Positions 33,554 through 43,867 of a stretch of 51,040 bases of DNA are shown one piece after another. The stretch's first letter is position 1. Each line of letters opens with the position of its first letter. Where the stretch lies: positions 1 through 51,040 of the forward strand of contig CALWDY010000011.1 of assembly GCA_944376825.1 (NCBI GenBank). Direction: 5' to 3'. The notes under the pieces were generated by a model. It was not told the origin of the DNA, did not search any database, and worked only from the letters and a program-made list of their open reading frames with translations. This stretch comes from an uncultured Clostridia bacterium. Its GTDB lineage: Bacteria > Bacillota > Clostridia > Christensenellales > UBA1242. The position numbers were made by a program, and so were the translations under genes.

Positions 33554-36247
33554 GTGGCAATATATAATTTGTCAAATGAGCCTAAAAAACAAGAAAAATC
33601 GCAAAAAGATAGAAACAAAACAATAGGAATAATTCTTATTGTAGTTTCTTCTTTTGCTTTTTTAGTTTTACTTACAAGCTTTATGCAGTTTTTTAAGTCG
33701 TTTTTACTTGGGGTTTTTGGACTGTTTGCTTATCCGCTTTTTATAACAACTTTTGTTATTGGAATGGCTCTTATAAACAATAAAAAATATGTAATGACAA
33801 CCAAGTACATTGTTTATTTACTTTGTGCAATTTTTTCTTTGCTTTGCATTTTGCACATGTTGTTTATTGATACAAATGGTACATTTTTTGAATATTTAGG
33901 ATTATGTTATACGCAAAAAATGACAGTTGGTGGAATAATTTGTGGAATAATTACTGCTCCATTTATTTTCATTTTGAATAAAGCAGGCGCTTATATTATT
34001 TTTAGTATATTGTTAATTATCTTTGGTGCGTTAATAGCTGATTATATATATTACTTGAATAAATCAGAAAATATAAAAAAACCTGTTAGTGTGATAAATC
34101 AATTGCCCAAAATTGAGCAACCAAAAACAATTTCATACCTAGAAAAACCAAAAGAGCAAGTTAATGTTGTTCTTGATGCAAAATTAAAAAATGAAGTTTA
34201 TGATGATTCAGCAAAACGAAAACTTGGACTTATTAAAACAAACCGTGAAAATGTTATCAATAATGATAAAGAACAAAAACAAAAAGAAATACCATCTTTT
34301 GAGGATAAGAAATCACTTAAAGAATTTTTGTTGACTCCTGATACAAAAGTGGATTTAAGCAAATATAACGCAAAATCTGTTCCTAAACTTACTTCAACAA
34401 TGAAAAATAATATTGAAGCGGTTAAAAATTCTGGAAATATTAGTGATGAAAATGAAATGCCAAATAAAATTGTTCACGATTATTCAACATCTTTTAATAA
34501 TTTCAATAACATAAATGAAGAACAAGATAAGAAAACATTTTTTGCTCCAACTGTAAACGAAACTCAAAACAAATATAAAAAATCTAATGAAACAGATTTT
34601 GCAGAAGATGTTTTGGCTTCGCTTATCAACGATGCAAAGATAAATGCTAGTGCTGAGCCAATAAAACCAGAAAATAATAGGCGAGGATTTAGGAATTTAA
34701 ATTTAGACGACAATTTTGTAAAACCAACAATTGAACAGCAAAAAATAGAAACAAGTCCACTTAAACCTAAAAAACAAATAAGGTATTGTTTGCCACCACT
34801 AGATTTGCTTACAACAAAATCCATGGATTTAAGTGAATTAAATGAAGATGTAATGTTAAAAAGACAGCAACTTGAAAATGCACTTAATACATTTGGAATT
34901 CCTGCGAAAGTGATTGAAGTTGTAGTGGGGCCAGCCGTTACAAGATATGAACTTGAAATGCCTGCAGGCATTTCTGTTAAAAAACTTTTAGCTCATGCAG
35001 ATGACATTGCGTTAAATTTGGCGGCAAACGGCGACATAAGAATAGAAGCTCCAATACCAGGCAAGAGTGCAGTTGGAATAGAAGTTCCAAATGAAAAAAT
35101 TGCAACAATTGGGCTTAGAGATATGATTTCCTCAATGGAATTCCAAAATGCAAAAGCACCACTTACTTTTGTTTTGGGAAAAGATATTGCAGGAAGCGTT
35201 AGATTATGCAATTTGGCAAAAATGCCACATTTACTTGTTGCTGGTTCAACTGGAAGTGGTAAATCTGTTTGTTTAAATGCTGTTATTTTAAGTTTAATTT
35301 ACAAAACATCGCCAGATGATGTTAGACTTATTTTGATAGATCCAAAACAAGTTGAGTTTTCAATTTATAATGGACTTCCACATCTTTTGTTGCCAAATGT
35401 AATAACAGACAGCGACAAAGCATTAAATGCTCTTTCATGGGCAGTAAATGAAATGGAAAGAAGATATACGCTGTTTAAAAATACAAGAACAAAAGATATT
35501 GTTGAGTATGTAAATTGCGCTGATGTTGTTGAGGGAAGAAGCGAAAAAATACCATATATAGTAATAATTATTGATGAAGTTGCAGATCTTCTTATGACAG
35601 CAAAAAAAGAAGTAGAAGAAAAAATTGCAAGGCTTGCACAAAAGGCCAGAGCTGCTGGCATTCACTTAATTTTAGCAACTCAAAGACCTTCCGTTGATGT
35701 AATCACTGGAACTATGAAAAACAACTTTACTTCAAGAATAACATTTAAATTAATGAGTTTTGCTGATAGTAAAACCATACTCGACCAAGGTGGTGCAGAG
35801 AAATTGTTAGGAAAAGGCGACATGCTTTATAAACCAAGCGATGCAAGCGAACCTAGAAGAATTCAAGGTTGTTTTGTTACTTCACAAGAAGTTAATAACA
35901 TTGTTGAATATGTTAAAGAGAAAAACGGTGACTATGATTACGATGATAAAATAGAAACACAAATTTTAAATCCTCCAAAACAAGACACCATGAGTGCGTT
36001 AAATGGTGAAAGCGGAAATGATACGGGATATGATCCGCTAATGCCACAAGCGCTAAAATGCGTTATAGAAAATGGACAAGCATCAATAAGTATGCTTCAA
36101 AGAAGATTGGTAATTGGCTATCCAAGAGCGGCAAGGATAATTGATCAAATGCAAGAAAGCAATTTTATATCAGCACAGGATGGCAGTAAGCCTAGAACAG
36201 TTTTAATAACAATGGAACAATATGAAGAAATGTTTGGTGAAGAATAA
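33554..36247 (+). CDS. ftsK: FtsK/SpoIIIE-family DNA translocase
   Basis: Septum-bound dsDNA pump for chromosome segregation, and for the forespore if the organism sporulates. 897 residues: N-terminal membrane domain with four or five segments (about 24-170), a polar linker to about 410, then the motor with Walker A GSTGSGKS (564-571), Walker B VIIIDEVADLL and the LATQRPSVDVITG block. The C-terminal gamma winged helix (SISMLQRRLVIGYPRAARIIDQM) reads polarity sequences. The start is a GTG with GAGG 8 bases upstream. rimO begins at its stop codon (TAATG). Confidence 0.95.
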   Translation: MAIYNLSNEPKKQEKSQKDRNKTIGIILIVVSSFAFLVLLTSFMQFFKSFLLGVFGLFAYPLFITTFVIGMALINNKKYVMTTKYIVYLLCAIFSLLCILHMLFIDTNGTFFEYLGLCYTQKMTVGGIICGIITAPFIFILNKAGAYIIFSILLIIFGALIADYIYYLNKSENIKKPVSVINQLPKIEQPKTISYLEKPKEQVNVVLDAKLKNEVYDDSAKRKLGLIKTNRENVINNDKEQKQKEIPSFEDKKSLKEFLLTPDTKVDLSKYNAKSVPKLTSTMKNNIEAVKNSGNISDENEMPNKIVHDYSTSFNNFNNINEEQDKKTFFAPTVNETQNKYKKSNETDFAEDVLASLINDAKINASAEPIKPENNRRGFRNLNLDDNFVKPTIEQQKIETSPLKPKKQIRYCLPPLDLLTTKSMDLSELNEDVMLKRQQLENALNTFGIPAKVIEVVVGPAVTRYELEMPAGISVKKLLAHADDIALNLAANGDIRIEAPIPGKSAVGIEVPNEKIATIGLRDMISSMEFQNAKAPLTFVLGKDIAGSVRLCNLAKMPHLLVAGSTGSGKSVCLNAVILSLIYKTSPDDVRLILIDPKQVEFSIYNGLPHLLLPNVITDSDKALNALSWAVNEMERRYTLFKNTRTKDIVEYVNCADVVEGRSEKIPYIVIIIDEVADLLMTAKKEVEEKIARLAQKARAAGIHLILATQRPSVDVITGTMKNNFTSRITFKLMSFADSKTILDQGGAEKLLGKGDMLYKPSDASEPRRIQGCFVTSQEVNNIVEYVKEKNGDYDYDDKIETQILNPPKQDTMSALNGESGNDTGYDPLMPQALKCVIENGQASISMLQRRLVIGYPRAARIIDQMQESNFISAQDGSKPRTVLITMEQYEEMFGEE

Positions 36248-37566
36248 TGAAACAAAATGAACTATTAGAAAAAAGCATAAGTGCAATAAGTCTTGGTTGT
36301 GATAAAAACAGGGTAGACCTTGAACATATGCTAGGTAAACTTAAAGATTATGGGTTTAAAATAATCAGCGACATAAATGACGCGCAAATAATAATTGTCA
36401 ACACTTGTGCGTTTATTTTGCCTGCTGTGAAAGAAGCAATAGAAAACATTTTGCTTGCAATAAAACAAAAACAAAACAAATGTGAAAAAGTTATTGTAAG
36501 TGGATGTTTAAATGAAAGATATTTAGATGAGATAACAAAAGAATTTCCAGAAGTCGACTGTTTTTTAAGATTAAAAGATAATGATGACATTTTAAAAAAG
36601 ATACTCAATTTATATGGTGTATACGCAGATGAGCGATTTAGAAGTGATGAAAGACTGCTAACAACACATAAGCATTACGCCTATTTAAAAATTGCAGATG
36701 GTTGCAATAATGGCTGTGCTTATTGCACAATACCAAGGATTAGGGGAAGATATAGATCAGTTGAAATTGATGATCTTATTAAAGAAGCAAAACAACTTGC
36801 AAAACAAGGTGTTAAAGAAATTATTGTTGTTGCACAAGACATAACAAGATATGGTGAAGATTTATACAATAAAAATTGTTTAATTGAACTTCTTGAAAAG
36901 CTTTCAAAAATAAAAGAAATAGAATGGATAAGGCTTCATTATTTGTATCCTGAAAAAATAACAGATGAACTGCTTGAATATATAAATCAAAATGAAAAAA
37001 TATGCAAGTATTTAGATATTCCACTTCAACACATTGACAATAATATATTGTGCGAAATGAATAGAAAATGCGATGAAAAAACAACAAGAGAACTTATTGA
37101 AAAAATAAGAAAAAACTATCCAAATTTCACGATAAGATCTACTTTCATAGTTGGGTTCCCTGGTGAAACAAAAAAACAATTTAATAATCTTTTAGATTTT
37201 ATTAAAACTGCAGGATTGCAAAATGTGGGGTTTTTTCCATTTTATAGGGAAGAAAAAACTAAGGCATATTATATGAAAAAACAAGTGCCTAATTTCATAA
37301 AGAAAAAACGCATAAAAATAATAGAAAAGGCACAGCAAGGTGTTGCAGACAAACTAAATTTAGCTAGAATAAATCAAATTGTAAAAGTTTTAGTTGATGA
37401 ATTTGATCCAAATACGGGATATTTCATTGGAAGAGATGAGTTTAACTCTCCAAATGTTGACTTTTTTATTGAAATAAATGATAATAATAACATAGAGTGT
37501 GGTAAATTTTATAATGTAAAAATTACCAACTATGAAAATAGAATTTTTAAAGGGGAGATTGTATGA
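36247..37566 (+). CDS. rimO: Ribosomal protein S12 methylthiotransferase RimO
   Basis: Radical SAM methylthiotransferase adding a thiomethyl group to an Asp of ribosomal protein S12. 439 residues: the N-terminal domain with three cluster cysteines (SLGCDKNRVD, NTCAF, SGCL), the radical SAM motif CNNGCAYC with TIPRIRGRYRS, and a C-terminal TRAM domain (about 375-439). The VDxE pattern after SLGC and PRIRG(R/K) block separate it from MiaB. Co-transcribed with ftsK; its last four bases overlap pgsA. Confidence 0.95.
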   Translation: MKQNELLEKSISAISLGCDKNRVDLEHMLGKLKDYGFKIISDINDAQIIIVNTCAFILPAVKEAIENILLAIKQKQNKCEKVIVSGCLNERYLDEITKEFPEVDCFLRLKDNDDILKKILNLYGVYADERFRSDERLLTTHKHYAYLKIADGCNNGCAYCTIPRIRGRYRSVEIDDLIKEAKQLAKQGVKEIIVVAQDITRYGEDLYNKNCLIELLEKLSKIKEIEWIRLHYLYPEKITDELLEYINQNEKICKYLDIPLQHIDNNILCEMNRKCDEKTTRELIEKIRKNYPNFTIRSTFIVGFPGETKKQFNNLLDFIKTAGLQNVGFFPFYREEKTKAYYMKKQVPNFIKKKRIKIIEKAQQGVADKLNLARINQIVKVLVDEFDPNTGYFIGRDEFNSPNVDFFIEINDNNNIECGKFYNVKITNYENRIFKGEIV

Positions 37567-38141
37567 ATTTACCAAACAAATTAAGTATTTTAAGAATATG
37601 TTTTATACCTTTTGTTATGTTTTTCTATATGCAAAATTTTTGGCAATGTGGAAAAATTGTAGCTGCTATCTTGTTTGTTTTTGCTGTTTTGACTGATACT
37701 TTGGATGGTTATATTGCAAGAAAGTATAATATGGTTACAGACCTTGGCAAATTACTTGATGCAAATGCGGATAAAATACTTGTATTGTCTGCGCTACTTT
37801 TGATTATATGTGACAATACATTGCCAGCGCCTTATGGTGTTATTGTTGCAACAATAATAATTGGCAGAGATATGGTTATCGGTGCATTTAGACAAATTGC
37901 AGCCACAAAAAATTTTGTAATGGCAGCAGATAAACTTGGAAAAATAAAAGCAATATTTACTGACATTTCAATGATTATGTTTATGTTATTAGCTTACTTT
38001 TATCAAATACAATTAAATACATCATTTACAAACATATTTGCAATTTGCTGTTATGTTATGATTGGCATAAGCGTTGTTCTTACAATTTGGTCAATGCTTA
38101 ACTATATGATAAAAAATAGAAGGGTATTAAAACAAGACTAA
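37563..38141 (+). CDS. pgsA: CDP-diacylglycerol-glycerol-3-phosphate 3-phosphatidyltransferase
   Basis: Makes phosphatidylglycerol phosphate, the first step to anionic phospholipids, in the membrane. 192 residues with four to six hydrophobic segments. The CDP-alcohol phosphotransferase motif is complete: DTLDGYIARK, then GKLLDANADK. Overlaps rimO by 4 bases with a GGGGAG site; cinA starts directly after its stop. Confidence 0.95.
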   Translation: MNLPNKLSILRICFIPFVMFFYMQNFWQCGKIVAAILFVFAVLTDTLDGYIARKYNMVTDLGKLLDANADKILVLSALLLIICDNTLPAPYGVIVATIIIGRDMVIGAFRQIAATKNFVMAADKLGKIKAIFTDISMIMFMLLAYFYQIQLNTSFTNIFAICCYVMIGISVVLTIWSMLNYMIKNRRVLKQD

Positions 38142-38142
38142 T

Positions 38143-39366
38143 ATGGTTAGCATTTATACTATTTCAGATAAAGCGCTTATGGGGAAACAAATAAATATTT
38201 TGTCTTCCTATATGGCTGAATGTTTTTTTAAAAATAACATAAAGATATCAAGGCAATGCACTTTGTCGAGTTTTGCTGACTTTAATAGTTCAATAAACAC
38301 TGATGAAAATGTAAAAGTATATCTATTTTTAGTTGACAAGGCAAATATAAAATTAAATGAATATTTATGTGCAAAAACAAATTCTGTTGCAATAGACAAT
38401 CCATATTTAAAAAATGCAATTTATGAATATTATAGAAAACTTGGACAACCCGTTGAAAAAGAAAGTGAAAACGAGTGGAGGGTGTCGGCACTTGCTAGGG
38501 CAATTATAAATGGTAATGGCGTTACGCAAGGATATCTGCTAAGTTATAACAATATAATTTATTGTGTTTTACCTAATTTATATGAAGAAGCAAGACAAAT
38601 GTTTGATGATGTTGTGCTAGATTTTATTGTTTCTAATCAAAAGAAAAAGTATAAAAGTTACACATTTAAAACTTTTGGTTTGACAGAAAATGTTATATCA
38701 ACAATATTAGCAGAAGAGATAAAAAATAAGGATAAAGTAACTGTAAACTTATTTTCAAAACCGCTTGAAGTAGATATTGTTATTAAATCTCTTATAGATA
38801 ATGAAGATTTAGATAAAATTGCCCAAAAAATACTTTTAAAATTAGATAAATATATATACTCTGTTGAAGATATTCCTATTGAAAAAGTTGTTTACAACCT
38901 TCTCAAATTAAACGAAATTAAAGTTAGTTTTGTTGAGGATATAACAGCAGGTGCATTATGCTGTAAATTAAACAAACAGGCAAAAGATGCAAAAAATTAT
39001 ATAGATGATTGTTTGGTTTTGTTGAATAAACAGTCAAAAATTAAATATTTAAATCTTGCTGAAAAAGATTTTAATTTAGATAATGGCATTTCTCCAAATA
39101 TTGCTTATGAATTGACTGCACAAATGTTAAAACAAACAAAATCAAATGTTGTAGTTTCGGCAATAGGGAATATTGAAGAAAACAATAATCTTGCTTATGG
39201 ACTATGTTATATTGCCGTTGGTGATAGAAGAGAAATTCATGTTTATAAAAATATTTTTAAAGGAAATTTGGAAGATTTGATAGAAAGCGTAACAGTTGCA
39301 AGTTATTTTTATCTTATAAAAAAATTGAAGAAAAATGATTTTCATTTTGAACAAACTACTGTATAA
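38143..39366 (+). CDS. cinA: Degenerate CinA-like protein
   Basis: 407-residue protein in the standard pgsA-cinA-recA position. Weak CinA traits: an N-terminal MoCF-like domain starting [17 protein letters not shown], a middle [16 protein letters not shown], and a C-terminal deamidase-like domain. The catalytic block, AESCTGG in CinA, reads VEDITAGA (residues 264-271), losing the nucleophilic Ser; the TGIAGPGG block reads [14 protein letters not shown] deamidase or ADP-ribose pyrophosphatase activity is therefore unlikely. The frame is intact over its full length, so the protein may keep a structural role. Without the synteny it would hardly be recognisable. Confidence 0.75.
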   Translation: MVSIYTISDKALMGKQINILSSYMAECFFKNNIKISRQCTLSSFADFNSSINTDENVKVYLFLVDKANIKLNEYLCAKTNSVAIDNPYLKNAIYEYYRKLGQPVEKESENEWRVSALARAIINGNGVTQGYLLSYNNIIYCVLPNLYEEARQMFDDVVLDFIVSNQKKKYKSYTFKTFGLTENVISTILAEEIKNKDKVTVNLFSKPLEVDIVIKSLIDNEDLDKIAQKILLKLDKYIYSVEDIPIEKVVYNLLKLNEIKVSFVEDITAGALCCKLNKQAKDAKNYIDDCLVLLNKQSKIKYLNLAEKDFNLDNGISPNIAYELTAQMLKQTKSNVVVSAIGNIEENNNLAYGLCYIAVGDRREIHVYKNIFKGNLEDLIESVTVASYFYLIKKLKKNDFHFEQTTV

Positions 39367-39389
39367 TGTTATTAATTGGTGGAGGAAAA

Positions 39390-40376
39390 ATGGACGACAA
39401 TAAGAAAAAACTTTTAGATCAAGCAATACTACAAATTGAAAAACAATTTGGCAAAGGTGCAATAATGAAACTTGGAGATGCACCAGAACAAAAAATAGAT
39501 ATTATTCCTTCGGGCTGTTTGCCACTTGATATTGCTCTTGGAATAGGTGGAATACCAAGGGGAAGAATAATAGAAATATATGGACCAGAATCATCGGGAA
39601 AAACAACAAGTGCACTTCATGTAATAGCAGAGGCTCAAAAAATGGGTGGAACAGCTGCTTTTATTGATGCAGAACATGCACTTGACCCTGTTTACGCACA
39701 AAAATTAGGCGTAAATGTTGAAGATTTGTATGTTTCACAACCAGACAACGGAGAGCAGGCTCTGGATATTTGCGACACACTTGTAAGGACGGCGGCTGTT
39801 GATGTTGTTGTTGTAGACTCCGTTGCGGCACTTACTCCAAAAGCAGAAATTGATGGAGATATGGGAGAAAATCATGTGGGCCTTCAAGCAAGGCTTATGA
39901 GTCAAGCTCTTAGAAAATTGGCAGGAATTGCAAATAAAAGCAAAACTTGTGTTATTTTTATTAATCAATTAAGAGAAAAAATAGGCGTAATGTTTGGTTC
40001 ACCTGAAACAACAGCGGGAGGAAAAGCATTAAAGTTTTACGCAAGCATAAGAATGGATGTAAGAAAGGTAGACACAATTAAAAATGGTGATCAAATTGTT
40101 GGAAACAGAACAAAAATAAAAATTGTTAAAAACAAACTTGCACCACCATTTAAAACTGTTGAATTTGATATAATATATGGAAAAGGTATCTCGAAAACAG
40201 GTTGCATACTTGATCTTGCAACAGAAATGGGAATTTGTCAAAAAACAGGGTCGTGGTATTCATATAATGATGAAAAAATTGGACAAGGAAGAGAAAACGC
40301 AAAACTCTATCTTCAAAACAATCCAAAAGTTATGGAAGAGATTGAAAGGCAAGTTCGTGAAAAAGCAGGAGTTTAA
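39390..40376 (+). CDS. recA: Recombinase RecA
   Basis: Forms ATP-dependent filaments on ssDNA for strand exchange and SOS signalling. 328 residues. Walker A GPESSGKT starts at Gly65; [24 protein letters not shown], the L2-region [16 protein letters not shown] and INQLREKIG blocks are intact. The acidic C-terminal tail is short. The ATG at 39390 has GGAGG 4 bases ahead; an earlier ATG at 39366 adds non-conserved residues. TATAAT at 39362-39367, at the end of cinA, may give a recA-specific promoter. No SOS box is recognised. The stop overlaps that of the convergent PBP gene. Confidence 0.97.
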   Translation: MDDNKKKLLDQAILQIEKQFGKGAIMKLGDAPEQKIDIIPSGCLPLDIALGIGGIPRGRIIEIYGPESSGKTTSALHVIAEAQKMGGTAAFIDAEHALDPVYAQKLGVNVEDLYVSQPDNGEQALDICDTLVRTAAVDVVVVDSVAALTPKAEIDGDMGENHVGLQARLMSQALRKLAGIANKSKTCVIFINQLREKIGVMFGSPETTAGGKALKFYASIRMDVRKVDTIKNGDQIVGNRTKIKIVKNKLAPPFKTVEFDIIYGKGISKTGCILDLATEMGICQKTGSWYSYNDEKIGQGRENAKLYLQNNPKVMEEIERQVREKAGV

Positions 40377-42625
40377 AAATACCATTTATCATTTTTAGGT
40401 TTTATTAAATTTGTATTGTTAATTGGCATAAGTTCAACTAAGTTGCTTTTATCGCTGATAATCTCTGTGTTATCAGCGTAATTTTTAATTTTTGTAATTA
40501 TAAAATATTTTGTTTTTTTGTTTATGTTAAAGGTTTGTGTACACAAACCTTTTTTGTTTGCAACTACACTTAAAAGTTGTTCTTTATTATCTTCTATTTT
40601 ATAAAGTTCGTAAATTAAATAATCTTGTGCTTCAAATTCCAAAACTGCCTTGTCATCTTCAATTTTTCCCGTTAGTGTTGGAGGTTTACAACTTATAAAT
40701 TTGTTTGATTTTTCTTTTGGAGGGTTAAATTTTGAAAATATTTCTCGAGTTATATATTTTTCTGGAATATAGTTATTTGCCTTATATACAACATGTTCAT
40801 CGGCTAAACTTAACTGATCAACATTTTCATAATAAATTGATGTTGGTTTATCAAAGTTTTTTGGTTTATTTAAATCATAAATGTTTTGCATATAATTTTT
40901 AACTATATCTGTTGGCTTTCCTCCGCCAACTGTATCAATTTTTTTGTTGTCAACATTTCCAATCCAAATTCCAACAATATCACTTGATGTATAGGCAATA
41001 TTGTATGCATCTGTGTTATGGGTTTGTCCAACAGTTCCAGTTTTTGTTGCAACTTCAAATTCTAGATCGCCAAGTTTTCTACCTGTTCCTTGTTTTGCAC
41101 AGGTTTTAAGCATATCTGTCATAAGGTAGGCAGAATCTTCTCTCAAAACATTTATAGGATTAGTTATATTTCTATACACAATTTTGCCATTTTTATCGGT
41201 AATATAATTTATAAATTTTGGTTCATAAAATTTTCCAAGATTAGGGAATATAGAATAAGCACCGGTAAGTTCTTTAAGTGTTGTTCCAAATGTCATACCG
41301 CCAAGTGCAAGACTTAAATTTGAGTCTTTTTCATCAAATGAAATACCACACTTTTTAGCATAAGATTTTGCTTTTTCTGTTCCAACATAACTTAATACTT
41401 TCACTGCGGGAATGTTTAGAGATTTGCTTACGCTTTCTCTAACCGAAACATACCCATTGTATGTATTATTTATATTTGATGGGGAATAGCCATTTATATC
41501 AATTTTTTCATCATTAATTTGTGTTAATGGCGATATTATGTTCTCATTTAGTGCAGGGGCATATACAAGTATTGGTTTTATTGCAGAGCCAGGTTGTCTT
41601 TTGGCTGAAAGGAGTTTTATTTTGGAATTTCCTTCGTATGCTTCAATATGTCCATCTGTGGAAATGGATATCCCGGCATAATCTTGATTGTTTGCATAAT
41701 AAGATAAACTGCTAGATAAATTTTCTTGTTTTTCTTTATCATAATATGTATATATCTTAAATTCTCCAATTGCTATTTGCTTTATAGGCATATTCAAAAT
41801 TTCACTTGCTTCATCCAAACACGCAAGACTATATGAATTTAAGGAATTGTTTGCAAGAGGTGTGATGTTTGTTTCAAGTTTTGTGTTTTTTGCATCATTA
41901 TAAACATCAAAATTTATTATTCCATCCTTTAACATTTCATTTAGAACAACATTTCTTCTTTGTGTTGTTTTTTCAACGTTTTTTATGGGTGAATATGAGT
42001 TTGGTGATTTAATCATCCCAGCTAGCGTTGCACTTTCTGCTAGTGTTAAGTTTTTTGCATTTTTAGAAAAATAGTGCATGCTTGCATTTTCAATTCCGTA
42101 GCAATTGTCTCCAAAATATATAATGTTTAAATAGTATTCTAAAATTTGATCTTTTGTTAAATTTTTTTCTAATTCTTTTGCAAGAACAATTTCATTTATT
42201 TTTCTTGTAAAAGTCTTTTCGTTTGTAAGGTGCGTGTTTTTTATAAGTTGTTGAGTAATTGTTGATGCTCCTTCCTTAATTTTAAAAGAAGTAATATTCT
42301 TAATCATCGCAGAAATCATGCGTTTGTAATTTAAACCATTATGATTATAAAAGTCTTTATCTTCAATTGATATAAATGCTTGTGGTGTATAATCATTTAA
42401 TGTGTTTAATTTAACAAAATTTGCTCCTATATTTTCATCTTTAATTGGACAATTATTTTTATCATACATTTCAACATAAGTGCTTGAATATTTTATTTTA
42501 TTTATATCAAATTTAACTTTGTTAGAAAACAAATATGTTAAACCAATTATAATTGAAATAGTAGCAACAACAACAAGAATTGCTATTAGTCCACATATAA
42601 AAATTCGTTTTAATGTCCTTTTCAT
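40373..42625 (-). CDS. Class A penicillin-binding protein (PBP1a type)
   Basis: Bifunctional peptidoglycan glycosyltransferase and transpeptidase anchored in the membrane. 750 residues: an N-terminal transmembrane anchor (about 8-34), a GT51 domain with catalytic Glu88 in EDKDFYNH and the [14 protein letters not shown] block, and a transpeptidase domain with SxxK Ser347-Lys350 (RQPGSAIKP), SxN Ser402-Asn404 and KTG 528-530. The C-terminal region (about 600-750) has a fibronectin-like beta section. It is opposite in direction to its neighbours. The ribosome binding site is weak (AGG close to the ATG). Its stop shares TTAA with the recA stop. Confidence 0.95.
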   Translation of the reverse strand: MKRTLKRIFICGLIAILVVVATISIIIGLTYLFSNKVKFDINKIKYSSTYVEMYDKNNCPIKDENIGANFVKLNTLNDYTPQAFISIEDKDFYNHNGLNYKRMISAMIKNITSFKIKEGASTITQQLIKNTHLTNEKTFTRKINEIVLAKELEKNLTKDQILEYYLNIIYFGDNCYGIENASMHYFSKNAKNLTLAESATLAGMIKSPNSYSPIKNVEKTTQRRNVVLNEMLKDGIINFDVYNDAKNTKLETNITPLANNSLNSYSLACLDEASEILNMPIKQIAIGEFKIYTYYDKEKQENLSSSLSYYANNQDYAGISISTDGHIEAYEGNSKIKLLSAKRQPGSAIKPILVYAPALNENIISPLTQINDEKIDINGYSPSNINNTYNGYVSVRESVSKSLNIPAVKVLSYVGTEKAKSYAKKCGISFDEKDSNLSLALGGMTFGTTLKELTGAYSIFPNLGKFYEPKFINYITDKNGKIVYRNITNPINVLREDSAYLMTDMLKTCAKQGTGRKLGDLEFEVATKTGTVGQTHNTDAYNIAYTSSDIVGIWIGNVDNKKIDTVGGGKPTDIVKNYMQNIYDLNKPKNFDKPTSIYYENVDQLSLADEHVVYKANNYIPEKYITREIFSKFNPPKEKSNKFISCKPPTLTGKIEDDKAVLEFEAQDYLIYELYKIEDNKEQLLSVVANKKGLCTQTFNINKKTKYFIITKIKNYADNTEIISDKSNLVELMPINNTNLIKPKNDKWYF

Positions 42626-42687
42626 ACCTATTTATTATGAGTATTTATTGTGTAAATATCATTAAATATTAAAAATTTATTTTTTTA

Positions 42688-42717
42688 TTGTAAAAGTGTG
42701 ATAAGATGTAGTATAAT
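42688..42717 (+). promoter_or_regulatory. Promoter of miaB-mutS-mutL-miaA-ynbB
   Basis: TTGTAA (42688-42693), an 18-base spacer and TATAAT (42712-42717), 22 bases before the miaB ATG. Confidence 0.75.
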
Positions 42718-42739
42718 ACAATGTTGAATAGGAGTAAAA

Positions 42740-43867
42740 ATGCAATATCATATAGTTACATACGGCTGTCAAATGAATGTTCACGAGTCGGAAAAAATAG
42801 CAGGTGTTCTGCAAAAAATGGGTTACACATATATAGATAAAAGAGAAGATGCTGACGTTATAGTTTTTAATACATGTGCAATAAGAGAAGGTGCTGAAGA
42901 TAGAGCGTTTGGTAATATTGGGGCACTAAAACAGCAAAAAAAAGAAAATCCAAATAAAATAATTGTTGTTTGTGGGTGTATGACACAACAAAAAAATGTT
43001 GCTGAAAAAATTTTTAAAACATTTCCTTTTGTTGACATAATACTTGGAACACATAATTTGTTTATGCTTGAAAATTTAATAAAAAGAAAGATATCAAATA
43101 GAAAACGAATTTTAGATTATTTGGATGAAACAAACATTGTTGAGGGTATGCCTTGTTATAGAACAAGCGGTAAAAACGCATGGGTTAACATAATGTACGG
43201 ATGCAATAATTTTTGTACATATTGTATTGTTCCATATGTAAGAGGTAGAGAAATAAGCCGAAAAAAAGAAGATATATTAAAAGAGATAAAAGAAATTATT
43301 AAAACAAATAATTATGACACAATAACCCTTTTAGGACAAAATGTAAATTCTTATGGTAGTGATGATATATCGCAAGGGTCTTTTAGTCAATTGTTAGAAG
43401 ATATTTGCAAATTAGATGGTAATTTTAAACTTACTTTTATGACATCTCATCCAAAAGATTTAAGCGATGACTTGATTGAAGTAATGAAAAATAATGACAA
43501 AATTATTAAAGAAATACATTTGCCGGTTCAAAGTGGAAGTAATAAAATGTTGAAACTCATGAACAGAAAATATACAGTAGAGCACTATTTAGGTATAATT
43601 GATAAACTAAGACAAGCCATGCCAGACATTAGAATTACAACAGATATAATTGTTGGTTTTCCACAAGAGAGTGAAGATGATTTTAACCAAACAGTTAATT
43701 TGGTAAAAACAGTTAAATATGACGGAATTTTTGCCTTTATGTACTCAAAAAGACATGGAACTGTTGCTGAAAAAATGGATGGACAAGTTGAAGATGAAAT
43801 TAAAAACAAAAGAGTAAATTATCTTTTAAATTTAGAAAAAGAAATAAAAGAACAAAAGGGGAAATAA
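42740..43867 (+). CDS. miaB: tRNA methylthiotransferase MiaB lacking the TRAM domain
   Basis: Adds the 2-methylthio group to i6A37 in tRNAs reading UNN codons; radical SAM enzyme with two 4Fe-4S clusters. The N-terminal cysteines (YGCQMNVHES, NTCAIREGAEDR, CGCM) and the radical SAM motif CNNFCTYC with IVPYVRGRE are intact. At 375 residues it is about 70 shorter than usual: it stops after NYLLNLEKEIKEQ, where the TRAM RNA-binding domain should begin. mutS starts at its stop codon (TAATG), so no lost exon or frameshifted TRAM lies downstream. AGGAG ribosome binding site. Works with MiaA, encoded later in the operon. Confidence 0.93.
   Translation: MQYHIVTYGCQMNVHESEKIAGVLQKMGYTYIDKREDADVIVFNTCAIREGAEDRAFGNIGALKQQKKENPNKIIVVCGCMTQQKNVAEKIFKTFPFVDIILGTHNLFMLENLIKRKISNRKRILDYLDETNIVEGMPCYRTSGKNAWVNIMYGCNNFCTYCIVPYVRGREISRKKEDILKEIKEIIKTNNYDTITLLGQNVNSYGSDDISQGSFSQLLEDICKLDGNFKLTFMTSHPKDLSDDLIEVMKNNDKIIKEIHLPVQSGSNKMLKLMNRKYTVEHYLGIIDKLRQAMPDIRITTDIIVGFPQESEDDFNQTVNLVKTVKYDGIFAFMYSKRHGTVAEKMDGQVEDEIKNKRVNYLLNLEKEIKEQKGK

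Noticed and set aside
39340..39389. SOS (LexA) box before recA or ruvC
   Set aside because: No GAAC-N4-GTTC-type palindrome is present; GAAC near 39349 has no matching half at the right distance.
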